From Flavobacterium sp. YO12 (GTDB taxonomy: Bacteria > Bacteroidota > Bacteroidia > Flavobacteriales > Flavobacteriaceae): DNA of 64,000 nucleotides. Where the stretch lies: assembly GCF_004119495.1 (NCBI RefSeq), contig NZ_NRQU01000011.1:26012-90011 (forward strand), in the 5' to 3' direction. Shown piece after piece: positions 1 to 7,673 of this stretch. The translations under genes and the position numbers were made by a program. The notes under the pieces are model-generated. The model made no database searches and was not told the origin of the DNA. It saw nothing but the letters and a program-made list of their open reading frames with translations. Position 1 is the first letter of the stretch; each line of letters begins with the position of its first letter.

Positions 1-993
1 AATAATTTTTCGAGAACTGCTATGATTGGTACTTTGGCGGCAAAACAAGCTGTTGAAAATGCTGGAATCACCTCTATAAATGAATTTAGAACTGGACTTA
101 TTTCGGCTACTAGTGTAGGCGGAATGGACATGACGGAGACACATTATTACGATTATTTCGAAAAACCTGAATTGGTTAAATATATTACCTGTCACGACGG
201 CGGTGATGTTGCTGAAAAAATTGCTGAAGAACTGGGCTTAAAAGGAATGGTTACAACTATAAGTACCGCTTGTTCCTCTGCAGCCAATTCAATTATGCTT
301 GGTGCAAGATTGATTAAAACTGGAAAATTAGATCGTGTAATTGTGGGAGGTGCCGATGCTTTGGCAAAATTCACTATCAACGGATTTAAAACTTTAATGA
401 TTTTATCTGACGATTACAACAAACCTTTCGACAATAACAGGAAAGGGCTAAATCTTGGAGAAGCTGCTGCTTTTTTGGTTTTAGAATCGGACGAAATTGT
501 TGAAAAGCAAAACAAAAAAGTACTGGCAAGAGTTTCGGGTTACGGAAATGCAAATGATGCTTTTCACCAAACCGCTTCTTCAGAAAACGGAGACGGTGCT
601 TTTTTGGCAATGAAAAAAGCATTTGAAGTTTCGGGTTTAAAACCCTCTGAAATAGATTATATCAACGTTCACGGAACTGCTACTCCAAATAACGATTTAT
701 CTGAAGGAAGAGCTTTGCGCCGAATTTATAAAGAGGAAAATGTTCCCGATTTTAGTTCAACAAAACCATTTACAGGTCACACTTTAGCAGCTGCAGCGGC
801 AATTGAAGCTGTTTACAGTGTTTTGGCGATTCAGAATAATGTCGTTTATCCAAATTTGAATTTTGAAACTCAAATGGAGGAATTCGATTTGACGCCGCAG
901 ACTACTTTAAAAAATAAAAACATCGAACACGTTTTATCTAACTCTTTTGGGTTTGGAGGAAATTGTTCAACCCTTATATTTTCAAAAAGCTAA
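1..993 (+). CDS. Beta-ketoacyl-ACP synthase (FabF-like), 5' end outside window
   Basis: Condensing enzyme that would elongate the polyene/fatty chain of the pigment. The frame is open from base 1, so the Met at 22 is internal and the N-terminus is missing. Counting from that Met, the active-site Cys is residue 84 in STACSSAANS, and both catalytic histidines are present in NVHGTATPNND and GHTLAAAAA. All three catalytic residues of the KAS I/II type are therefore intact. The stop is two bases before the next ketosynthase gene, which lacks the Cys, so the two probably form a KS/chain-length-factor heterodimer as in aryl-polyene and flexirubin clusters. The family call is firm; the pigment role is inferred from context. 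Confidence 0.9.
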   Translation, partial: NNFSRTAMIGTLAAKQAVENAGITSINEFRTGLISATSVGGMDMTETHYYDYFEKPELVKYITCHDGGDVAEKIAEELGLKGMVTTISTACSSAANSIMLGARLIKTGKLDRVIVGGADALAKFTINGFKTLMILSDDYNKPFDNNRKGLNLGEAAAFLVLESDEIVEKQNKKVLARVSGYGNANDAFHQTASSENGDGAFLAMKKAFEVSGLKPSEIDYINVHGTATPNNDLSEGRALRRIYKEENVPDFSSTKPFTGHTLAAAAAIEAVYSVLAIQNNVVYPNLNFETQMEEFDLTPQTTLKNKNIEHVLSNSFGFGGNCSTLIFSKS

Positions 994-994
994 A

Positions 995-2056
995 ATGAAA
1001 AAAACATATATAAATGGAGTAGGCTGTATTTCGACTCAAAAAACATTTGATACTGTTTTTTTAGAAGAAGCTGTTGTAAATCATGATGAAAATGTACTGG
1101 CAATTGTTTCGCCGGCATACAAAGAATATATTTCGCCAGCTGCAAGCCGCAGAATGGCAAAAGGTGTAAAAAACGGAATCGTAGCTTCGGCTTTAGCAAT
1201 GAAAGATGCTAATATTGAAAATGTTGACGCAATCATAACTGGAACTGGTTTGGGCTGCATCGAAGATTCTGAAAAATTCCTAAAAAGTATTTTAGATAAT
1301 AAAGAAGAGTTTTTAACGCCAACTTCCTTTATTCAATCTACTCATAATACTGTTGGTGCACAGATTGCGCTTTTACAGCAATGTAAAGGTTATAATTTTA
1401 CGTATGTAAATGGTGCGGTTTCTTTTGAATCGGCACTTTTGGATGCCAAAATGCAAATTGAAGAGGACGAAGCCAATTCGATTTTAGTAGGCGGTGTTGA
1501 TGAAAACGGAGAATATACTACTTCACTTTTCAAATTAAACGGACGTATTAAAGCAGATAATTCTGCTCCTTATGATGTTTTAAATGCTGCAACCAGCGGT
1601 GCCGTTTATGGCGAAGGAGCCAGCTTTTTTGTTTTGGAAAATGAAAGAAAAGAAAACACTTATGCCGAACTTCTAGATGTTTCTATTGTAAATACTTTGG
1701 AAGAAAATGAAGTTGAAACAGCAATTGTTTCGTTCTTAAAATCAAATCATTTAGAAATTTCAGATATTGATGCTCTTGTTTTAGGTTTTGACGGAAATGC
1801 AGATTTTGAGAATTATTATAGAAATCTTGCTGAAAATGCATTTGCTCAAACTCCCATTTTATATTACAAACATTTGAGCGGCGAATATGATACTGCTTCG
1901 GCTTTTGCTTTTTGGATGGCGACTAAAATTTTGAAAACTCAAGAAATTCCTGAAATCGTAAAAGTAAATACTGTCGAAAAATCAGATTACAAAACGATTT
2001 TATTATATAATCAATTAAACGGAAAAAACCATAGTTTTACGCTGCTGTCAAAATGA
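995..2056 (+). CDS. Ketosynthase-like chain-length-factor homologue lacking the active-site Cys
   Basis: Thiolase-fold protein of about 353 residues. The ATG at 995 (MKKTYINGVG) is chosen because it follows the upstream stop by one base; a start at 947 would overlap the upstream ketosynthase. Where active ketosynthases have TACSS this protein reads YVNGAVSFES (about residues 137-146), so the nucleophile is absent, and no HGT motif is visible. It is probably the non-catalytic partner of the upstream ketosynthase. Its stop overlaps the next ATG (ATGA), which indicates translational coupling. The fold is clear; the partner role is inferred by analogy with type II polyketide and aryl-polyene systems. 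Confidence 0.85.
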   Translation: MKKTYINGVGCISTQKTFDTVFLEEAVVNHDENVLAIVSPAYKEYISPAASRRMAKGVKNGIVASALAMKDANIENVDAIITGTGLGCIEDSEKFLKSILDNKEEFLTPTSFIQSTHNTVGAQIALLQQCKGYNFTYVNGAVSFESALLDAKMQIEEDEANSILVGGVDENGEYTTSLFKLNGRIKADNSAPYDVLNAATSGAVYGEGASFFVLENERKENTYAELLDVSIVNTLEENEVETAIVSFLKSNHLEISDIDALVLGFDGNADFENYYRNLAENAFAQTPILYYKHLSGEYDTASAFAFWMATKILKTQEIPEIVKVNTVEKSDYKTILLYNQLNGKNHSFTLLSK

Positions 2057-2837
2057 TAACGCACAAAAACATATCGCTGTTTTTTATCTTTTTATTGCTT
2101 TTATTGTTTCTTCTGAAAATAAGTCTAGCAATTAATGAATTATGGTTTCTTATAATTGCTTTACTATGGATCGGAATAAATGCTTTTGGTTCTGCACGCA
2201 TTTCTTCCAATTATCATGTAAAAGCATTTTGCAGTAATCCGTTAGAAACAGAAAAAAAATCGCGCTTACTTTTGACGACGGTCCAAGTATTTACACTTTA
2301 CAAGTTTTAGAACTTTTAAAAAAATACAATGCCAAAGCGACCTTTTTCTGTATTGGAAAAAACATTGAAGCACATCCCCAAATTCTCCAAAAAGTGATTG
2401 ATGAAGGACATTTAGTTGGAAATCATTCTTATTCACATTCTAAGTTTTTTGATTTTTATAATGCTTCAACAATAACCGAAGAACTTCAAAAAACAGACGC
2501 GCTTTTAGAAAAATTCACTTCCAAAAAGATCAACTTCTTTCGTCCGCCTTATGGAGTTACAACACCTTCGATAAGAAGAGCTTTAAAAGTAACTGGACAT
2601 AAAACAATTGGCTGGAATATTCGTTCACTTGACGGTGGAACCCAAAATCAGGAATTAATTTTCAATCGACTCATTAAGCATATATCTCCCGGCGGAATTG
2701 TACTTTTGCATGATACAGCAGAACATTCTGTTTTGGTACTGGAACAGTTTTTGCAATTTTTACAGCAGAATAATTATGAAGTAGTTTCGATTGAAGAATT
2801 ACTGAATCTTAAAGCTTATGAAATTGAACGCGGATGA
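2053..2837 (+). pseudogene. Polysaccharide deacetylase (NodB/CE4), frame broken at an A8 run
   Basis: Membrane-anchored CE4 deacetylase. Residues about 5-45 carry two hydrophobic segments. The catalytic domain has TFDDG (motif 1), NHSYSH (motif 2, metal-binding), RPPYG (motif 3) and LLHD (last motif). The frame breaks at the A8 run 2252-2259: upstream sequence ends LETEKK, and TFDDG is read only after a one-base shift. Adding one A gives a continuous protein of about 261 residues. All motifs are intact, so a sequencing error or transcriptional slippage is likelier than decay. The start overlaps the upstream stop (ATGA). Such hydrolases recur in flexirubin-type clusters, but the substrate here is unknown. 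Confidence 0.8.
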
Positions 2838-2888
2838 AACAGATTCGCTATCGCGAAGACGCGGATTTAAACGGATTTTATTAAATTA

Positions 2889-2924
2889 AAAATTCGTGAA
2901 AATTGGTGCAATTCGTGGCAAAAT
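2889..2924. repeat. Remnant of dispersed AATTCGTG...GTGGC repeat
   Basis: The gap before the LolA-like gene contains AATTCGTGAAAATTGGTGC followed by AATTCGTGGC. This resembles the inner arm of the larger inverted repeat at 7510-7654, which reads AATTCGTGAAATTTGTGGC. It is probably a worn copy of the same family. No gene is seen in this gap. Confidence 0.5.
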
Positions 2925-2947
2925 TATTAAGCACAATCTTAAAAAAT

Positions 2948-3574
2948 ATGAAAACTAAAATAGCTCTACTAATTCTTTTTATTTCAGGCGGTTTGTTTGC
3001 TCAAGAGCAAAAAATGTCTGCTGCAGAAATTACACAATTTAAAGAAGATGTAAATGTCGTAGCCAAAAAAATCAAAACTTTAAGTACCGATTTTGTTCAA
3101 TACAAGCATTTAGATTTTTTGTCAAAAGACATTGAAACTTCGGGAAAAATGGTTTTTAAAGAGCCGGCTTTGCTTCAATGGCAGTATAAAAAACCATACA
3201 ACTACAGCATTACTTTCAAAAACGGAAAAATCCTGATTAATGACGAAGGAAAGAAAAGTGCAGTTGATATTGGCAACAGCAAAATCTTTGCACGAATTAA
3301 TAAATTAATTGTGGGAAGTGTAAGCGGTAATATGTTTGATGACAAAGAATTTACGATTTCGTACTTTAAATTGAAAGGTCAGAATCTAGCAAAATTTGTT
3401 CCGAAAGATGCTGCGCTGAAAAAATACATCAAACAAATCGAGCTCACTTTTGACAAAGAAGAAGCAACTGTTGTTCAGGTAAAATTATTAGAATCATCTG
3501 AAGATTATACTAGAATTGTACTTAAAAATAAAGTAATCAATGCAAAAATCGACGATTCAGTTTTTACTAATTAA
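2948..3574 (+). CDS. LolA-like outer-membrane lipoprotein carrier protein
   Basis: Periplasmic half-barrel protein of the LolA/LolB fold, about 208 residues. The start at 2948 (MKTKIALL) is preferred to the upstream TTG/GTG-type options because it gives a clean type I signal peptide ending LFAQEQ. The segment STDFVQYKHL followed by SGKMVFKEPALLQWQY is typical of LolA. Within a pigment cluster it is more likely to shuttle a hydrophobic product or cluster lipoprotein than to serve the whole cell; this is inference. It overlaps the next gene by 35 bases. Confidence 0.8.
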   Translation: MKTKIALLILFISGGLFAQEQKMSAAEITQFKEDVNVVAKKIKTLSTDFVQYKHLDFLSKDIETSGKMVFKEPALLQWQYKKPYNYSITFKNGKILINDEGKKSAVDIGNSKIFARINKLIVGSVSGNMFDDKEFTISYFKLKGQNLAKFVPKDAALKKYIKQIELTFDKEEATVVQVKLLESSEDYTRIVLKNKVINAKIDDSVFTN

Positions 3575-4175
3575 TTGCTTTCTGGCAATTGTTTTAGTTT
3601 CGTGCGGCTCAGTCACAAAAAACTATGCACCAAAAAAACTAGACAAAACGTCTTATGAAGTTCCGTATTTTTCAGATTCAAAAACAGATTATGTTTATAA
3701 AACCAACATAAGCGTTTACGGAAATGAGTTATCAGGAATTTTTATTGCCAAAAAAATAAACGATACAACACATCGAATTGTTTTTACAACGGAATTCGGA
3801 AATAAATTAATGGATTTCGAAATTTCTGAAACTGATTTTAAAGTCAATTCTATTGTTTCTGAATTAGATCGAAAAATATTAATCAATACTTTGAAAGAAG
3901 ATTTTCGTCTGCTTTTGAAAAAACAATATTTGATTCAAGAGCAATTTGAAAATGAATCTGATAATATCTATAAATCGGCAGATGGAAAACGAGACAATTA
4001 CATTTTTGTTTCTAAAAAAGATCAAAAACTAGAAAAGATAGTTCACGCCTCTAAAACAAAAGAAAAATTTACGCTGTATTTCAATTCAGAAAACAATATT
4101 TTTGCCGAAAAGATTCAGATAATTCATCAGAATATTAAATTGAAAATTGAGCTTAATTATTTTAAATCAGAATAA
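3540..4175 (+). CDS. Lipoprotein of unknown function in pigment cluster
   Basis: Protein of 211 residues with a lipoprotein signal: a hydrophobic stretch, then LVSCGS, placing the lipidated Cys near residue 22. The rest is polar and beta-rich, with no motif I recognise. The ATG lies inside the end of the LolA-like gene (35-base overlap), and it is the start needed to keep the complete signal sequence. LolA-plus-lipoprotein pairs resemble LolA/LolB arrangements, so an acceptor role at the outer membrane is possible but unproven. Confidence 0.7.
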   Translation: MQKSTIQFLLINCFLAIVLVSCGSVTKNYAPKKLDKTSYEVPYFSDSKTDYVYKTNISVYGNELSGIFIAKKINDTTHRIVFTTEFGNKLMDFEISETDFKVNSIVSELDRKILINTLKEDFRLLLKKQYLIQEQFENESDNIYKSADGKRDNYIFVSKKDQKLEKIVHASKTKEKFTLYFNSENNIFAEKIQIIHQNIKLKIELNYFKSE

Positions 4176-4209
4176 AAATTTAAACTAATCCTAAAACTAA
4201 ACTAATCTA

Positions 4210-4812
4210 ATGATGAAAAAAATAACCTTAATTGCATTCGTTTTATGCATCGGAATTCAATTATCTCAAGCGCAAGTAAAAGTTAGTCCGGGGCTACGAG
4301 GTGGTTTAAATGTGTCAACATTAACCAATATTGATGATAATCAATCTAAAACAGATTTTTATGTTGGTGGATTAGTGAACATTAAATTTAATAAATATTT
4401 TTCGTTACAGCCTGAAATAACGTATTCTAGACAAGGTGATGAAGGAAGATACTTTGAAAATGGTCGTTATTATTCTGAAAAGTATGAACTAAATTATTTA
4501 ACACTTGGTGCGGTTGCAAAATTTAACATTGGCGGTAAAGGCTTCCACATTTTGGGCGGTCCGTCTTTAGATTTAAAAGTTTCTGATAATTATATCAACA
4601 GCAATCCCGAAGGTTTTGACCTTGCCATTGTTGGCGGTGTTGGCTATACATTACCAAATGGATTAACATTTGAAGCCAGAATTAAACAAGGATTAATTGA
4701 TATTTATGGTTACGACGGAATTGATTACGATAATAACGATTATTACTATAATGATGTTATCTTAAATCAAGTTTTTCAAATTGGTATTAGTTACACTTTT
4801 AAAGTAAAATAA
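4210..4812 (+). CDS. Outer-membrane beta-barrel protein (PorT/OMP_b-brl type)
   Basis: Protein of 200 residues with a signal peptide ending SQAQ. It consists of alternating amphipathic strands (SLQPEITYSRQGD, GLTFEARIKQGLIDI) and ends in the aromatic-rich strand QIGISYTFKVK, typical of an eight-stranded barrel. The second ATG at 4213 is an equally good start. It is followed with no gap by a paralogue of the same length. Such small barrels are common in Bacteroidota outer membranes, and a specific ligand cannot be read from sequence. Confidence 0.8.
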   Translation: MMKKITLIAFVLCIGIQLSQAQVKVSPGLRGGLNVSTLTNIDDNQSKTDFYVGGLVNIKFNKYFSLQPEITYSRQGDEGRYFENGRYYSEKYELNYLTLGAVAKFNIGGKGFHILGGPSLDLKVSDNYINSNPEGFDLAIVGGVGYTLPNGLTFEARIKQGLIDIYGYDGIDYDNNDYYYNDVILNQVFQIGISYTFKVK

Positions 4813-5430
4813 ATGTATAAAAGTAAACTAGCGGCTGCCCTATTTCTTTTTTTCGCAGTTGTAAACATACAAGCTCAAGCAACTTTTAAACCCGGTTTAC
4901 GAGCAGGTTTGAGTCTTTCGACGATTTCAGAAATGCATGCAGATTACAGACCTGATTTTTATATTGGCGGTTTTGGAGAAATAAATCTAACAAAGCGTTA
5001 TGCGCTGCAGCCCGAAATAAATTACATCAGACAAGGATCTAATAATGTTGCACGAAATTTTATTGATCCCAATACACAAACAGAAAGAATCGTTTATCAG
5101 GATTTACAAATGAGTTATTTGTCTATCGCTATGATTAACAAATTTACATTTGGACAAGGTTTTCAAATACAGTTTGGGCCAGCTTTAGATGTTCTTTTAA
5201 ATGACAATTTAGCTTTTAGAAAAACTTATAATGACCTTTCGTTTGTAACAGGTCTTGCTTACAAAATGCCATCAGGTCTTGCTTTTGAATTCCGATTTAA
5301 AAAAGGACTTTTAGACGTTTTAGACAGCGATTACTATTATAACAATTCAAATAGTCACTATCTTTTTGGTGATTATAATACTAATGTAAATTTTCAAATA
5401 GGTGTTTCGTACTCTTTTGAGGTGAAATAA
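4813..5430 (+). CDS. Outer-membrane beta-barrel protein, tandem paralogue
   Basis: Protein of 205 residues whose ATG directly follows the TAA of the preceding barrel gene. Shared landmarks are the signal peptide (NIQAQA), PGLRAGLSLST near the N-terminus, ALQPEINYIRQGS, LAFEFRFKKGLLDV and the final QIGVSYSFEVK. These show a tandem duplication that has since diverged, especially in the loops. Tight spacing suggests co-translation, perhaps for a heteromeric or two-step outer-membrane function within the pigment cluster. Confidence 0.8.
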   Translation: MYKSKLAAALFLFFAVVNIQAQATFKPGLRAGLSLSTISEMHADYRPDFYIGGFGEINLTKRYALQPEINYIRQGSNNVARNFIDPNTQTERIVYQDLQMSYLSIAMINKFTFGQGFQIQFGPALDVLLNDNLAFRKTYNDLSFVTGLAYKMPSGLAFEFRFKKGLLDVLDSDYYYNNSNSHYLFGDYNTNVNFQIGVSYSFEVK

Positions 5431-5441
5431 AAAATAAAATT

Positions 5442-5813
5442 ATGGTTTTAAAAGACTTCTATAAAGTACTTTCAGAAGAGAAAACGGGCGATGCTAAATA
5501 TAATATTCGTATATTAGTTAATGCCAATCATGAGGTTTTTAAAGGTCATTTTCCTGGAAACCCAATAATGCCAGGCGTTTGCATGATTCAAATTATTAAA
5601 GAACTTACAGAGTCTATTACCAAAAGTTCGTTGATGATTCAAACCTTGACAAATGTAAAATTCATGGCATTAATAAATCCTGAGACAAATCCTGAGTTAC
5701 GCTTAGAACTTGATATAACAGTCACAGAAGATGATTTGGTAAAGGTGAAAAACACCACTTATTTTAATGATACCGTTGCCCTGAAATTAAGCAATGCGTA
5801 TAAAAAATTATAA
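5442..5813 (+). CDS. FabZ-like hotdog dehydratase with Glu-to-Gln change
   Basis: A 123-residue single hotdog domain. The helix motif reads GHFPGNPIMPGVCMIQ. The FabZ-type catalytic His is His36, but the residue 14 positions on, normally Glu (FabZ) or Asp (FabA), is Gln50. The family (3-hydroxyacyl-ACP dehydratase/FabZ/ApeP-like) is clear. Whether it dehydrates polyene intermediates efficiently is not, given the substitution. It is 11 bases after the barrel gene and 2 bases before the next gene, in the same operon. Confidence 0.8.
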   Translation: MVLKDFYKVLSEEKTGDAKYNIRILVNANHEVFKGHFPGNPIMPGVCMIQIIKELTESITKSSLMIQTLTNVKFMALINPETNPELRLELDITVTEDDLVKVKNTTYFNDTVALKLSNAYKKL

Positions 5814-5815
5814 TT

Positions 5816-6301
5816 ATGAAATTACTTATATCATTACTTCTTTGGATCAATTTTGTTGGAACTCCTGATCTGGCTTCTATCCGAAAAATGTATTCTGATG
5901 TTACAAAATCAGAAACTAATGCGAAAGAATTTACACAGAAACTTTCTGGAGTTTCTAATGACGATGATAAAATTTTGGTGGCTTACAAAGCGGCATCTAT
6001 TTTATTAGATTCAAAATTCGAGAAAAAACTAAGAGACAAAATGGATCGTTTCAAGGAAGGTGCCAAATTGTTGGAAGCGACGATAAAAAGTGATCCAAAT
6101 AATATCGAAATCAGAATGATTCGCTTAAGTATTCAGGAAGATGTTCCTGGAATTACCGGCTACAAAAAAAACATTAAAGAAGATAAAGCTTTTATTACCG
6201 CTCATTATGCAGAGCAAAATACTGCTTTAAAACTATATCTAAAAGACTTTGTTTTACAATCTAAAAGTTTCTCTGACAAGGAGAAGCAGTTTGTAAAATA
6301 A
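5816..6301 (+). CDS. Exported protein of unknown function, helical
   Basis: Protein of 161 residues starting with a hydrophobic leader (MKLLISLLLWINFVG) that probably acts as a signal peptide or anchor. The remainder is lysine-rich and helical; AAKLLEA-like and DPNNIEIRMIRL stretches resemble a single TPR-like hairpin. No enzymatic motif is seen. It starts 2 bases after the hotdog gene and ends 18 bases before the glycosyltransferase, so it belongs to the pigment operon. Confidence 0.65.
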   Translation: MKLLISLLLWINFVGTPDLASIRKMYSDVTKSETNAKEFTQKLSGVSNDDDKILVAYKAASILLDSKFEKKLRDKMDRFKEGAKLLEATIKSDPNNIEIRMIRLSIQEDVPGITGYKKNIKEDKAFITAHYAEQNTALKLYLKDFVLQSKSFSDKEKQFVK

Positions 6302-6319
6302 GCTCAAGAACAACTCCCA

Positions 6320-7507
6320 ATGAAACCTATATTATCTCAGCAAGACCTGCTCAGTTCAACTTCTTTTTGTGTTATTGTACCCACTTACAATAATCAAAAA
6401 ACATTGAAAAAAGTGCTGGATTCTATTTTAGATTTCACTTCAAATGTCATTATTGTTAATGATGGTTCGACTGACGAAACAAACGAAATTCTAAAACAAT
6501 ATCATCATCTAACTCAAATTCATCATCCTAAAAATCTAGGAAAAGGCAGAGCGCTGCGTAATGGTTTTAGAAAAGCAATCGAACAAAATTTTGAATATGC
6601 CATTACGATTGATTCAGACGGACAGCATTTTGCTTCTGATATTCCTGTTTTTATCGAAGCAATTCAAAAAGAACCCAATTCGCTTTTAATTGGAAGCCGA
6701 AACATGACTCAGGAAAATGTGCCGAAGAAAAGCAGTTTTGGAAATAAATTTTCGAATTTCTGGTTTAAGTTTGAAACTGGAATTGTACTTGAAGATACAC
6801 AATCAGGTTTTAGATTGTATCCGTTAAAATTAATTCCGAAGCAATTTTACACCAATAAATTTGAGTTTGAAATTGAAGTAATTGTTCGCTCCGCTTGGAA
6901 AGGAATTGTAGTTAAAAATATTCCTATTCAAGTTTTGTATGATCCTGCAGAACGCGTTTCGCATTTTCGTCCATTTAGAGATTTTACCCGAATCAGTATT
7001 TTAAATACCGTTTTGGTAATCAACGCTCTTTTGTACATTAAACCGAGAGATTTTTTTAGGAGAGCAAAAAAAAAAGGTTTTAAAAAATTCTTTCTTGAAG
7101 ATATTTTAGAAAGCAACGATTCTAATTTCATAAAATCAGCCTCAATTGCTTTAGGAGTTTTTATTGGTATCTCGCCATTTTGGGGTTTTCAAACCGTGTT
7201 GCTTTTTACTTTTGCAGCATTATTCAGGCTCAACAAAGTCATTGCCTATCTAGCTTCAAATGTAAGTTTCCCGCCTTTCATTCCGTTTGTCATATATGGT
7301 TCCTTAAAAATGGGAAGCTTTTTTGTAGCGGGAGATGATGCTTTGGTTTTAGATAGTTCTATTACGTTTGATGATATTCAAAAAAATGCTACACAATATA
7401 TCGTAGGAAGTCTTATTTTAGCATCCGTTTCGGCGCTATCAGCTGGCTTTATAAGTTATCTGCTTTTAAGCGCTTTTAGTTCTAAGAACAAAACGAATAT
7501 TAAGTAA
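6320..7507 (+). CDS. Family 2 glycosyltransferase fused to DUF2062 membrane domain
   Basis: Protein of 395 residues. The N-terminal GT2 domain (about 14-230) opens VIVPTYNNQKTL, with NDGSTDE and the nucleotide-sugar DxD site in TIDSDGQH. The C-terminal part (about 265-390) is a DUF2062 membrane region, GVFIGISPFWGFQ followed by SNVSFPPFIPF. It resembles dolichyl-phosphate-mannose-synthase-like enzymes that glycosylate lipid acceptors in the inner membrane. In aryl-polyene and flexirubin clusters such enzymes may link the polyene to a membrane carrier or sugar; the acceptor is not known. Confidence 0.85.
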   Translation: MKPILSQQDLLSSTSFCVIVPTYNNQKTLKKVLDSILDFTSNVIIVNDGSTDETNEILKQYHHLTQIHHPKNLGKGRALRNGFRKAIEQNFEYAITIDSDGQHFASDIPVFIEAIQKEPNSLLIGSRNMTQENVPKKSSFGNKFSNFWFKFETGIVLEDTQSGFRLYPLKLIPKQFYTNKFEFEIEVIVRSAWKGIVVKNIPIQVLYDPAERVSHFRPFRDFTRISILNTVLVINALLYIKPRDFFRRAKKKGFKKFFLEDILESNDSNFIKSASIALGVFIGISPFWGFQTVLLFTFAALFRLNKVIAYLASNVSFPPFIPFVIYGSLKMGSFFVAGDDALVLDSSITFDDIQKNATQYIVGSLILASVSALSAGFISYLLLSAFSSKNKTNIK

Positions 7508-7509
7508 GG

Positions 7510-7654
7510 TTTGCCACAGATTACATGGATTAAAATGATTTTAGTATCTGTGTCAGTTTGCCACGAATTTCACAAATTTCCACGAATTGATTTGTGTTAA
7601 TTCGTGAAATTTGTGGCGAAAAAAATCATTTTAATCCATGTAATCTGTGGCAAA
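7510..7654. repeat. Nested inverted repeat with 33-nt perfect arms
   Basis: The gap between the glycosyltransferase and MMPL genes is almost entirely one hairpin-forming element. Outer arms 7510-7542 and 7622-7654 are perfect reverse complements (33 nt, containing GCCACAGATTACATGG). Inside them a second imperfect pair starts GCCACGAATTTCACAAATT and returns as AATTCGTGAAATTTGTGGC. The inner arm resembles 2889-2924, so this is a dispersed REP-like family. It may act as an mRNA-stabilising or attenuating hairpin within the operon. Confidence 0.85.
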
Positions 7655-7673
7655 AAAACAATAATAAATAACT

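Noticed and set aside
2394..2837. Second half of the deacetylase as an independent gene
   Set aside because: It lacks the TFDDG motif and start signals; that motif lies just upstream in the same frame, before 2394, and joins the N-terminal part after a one-base correction.
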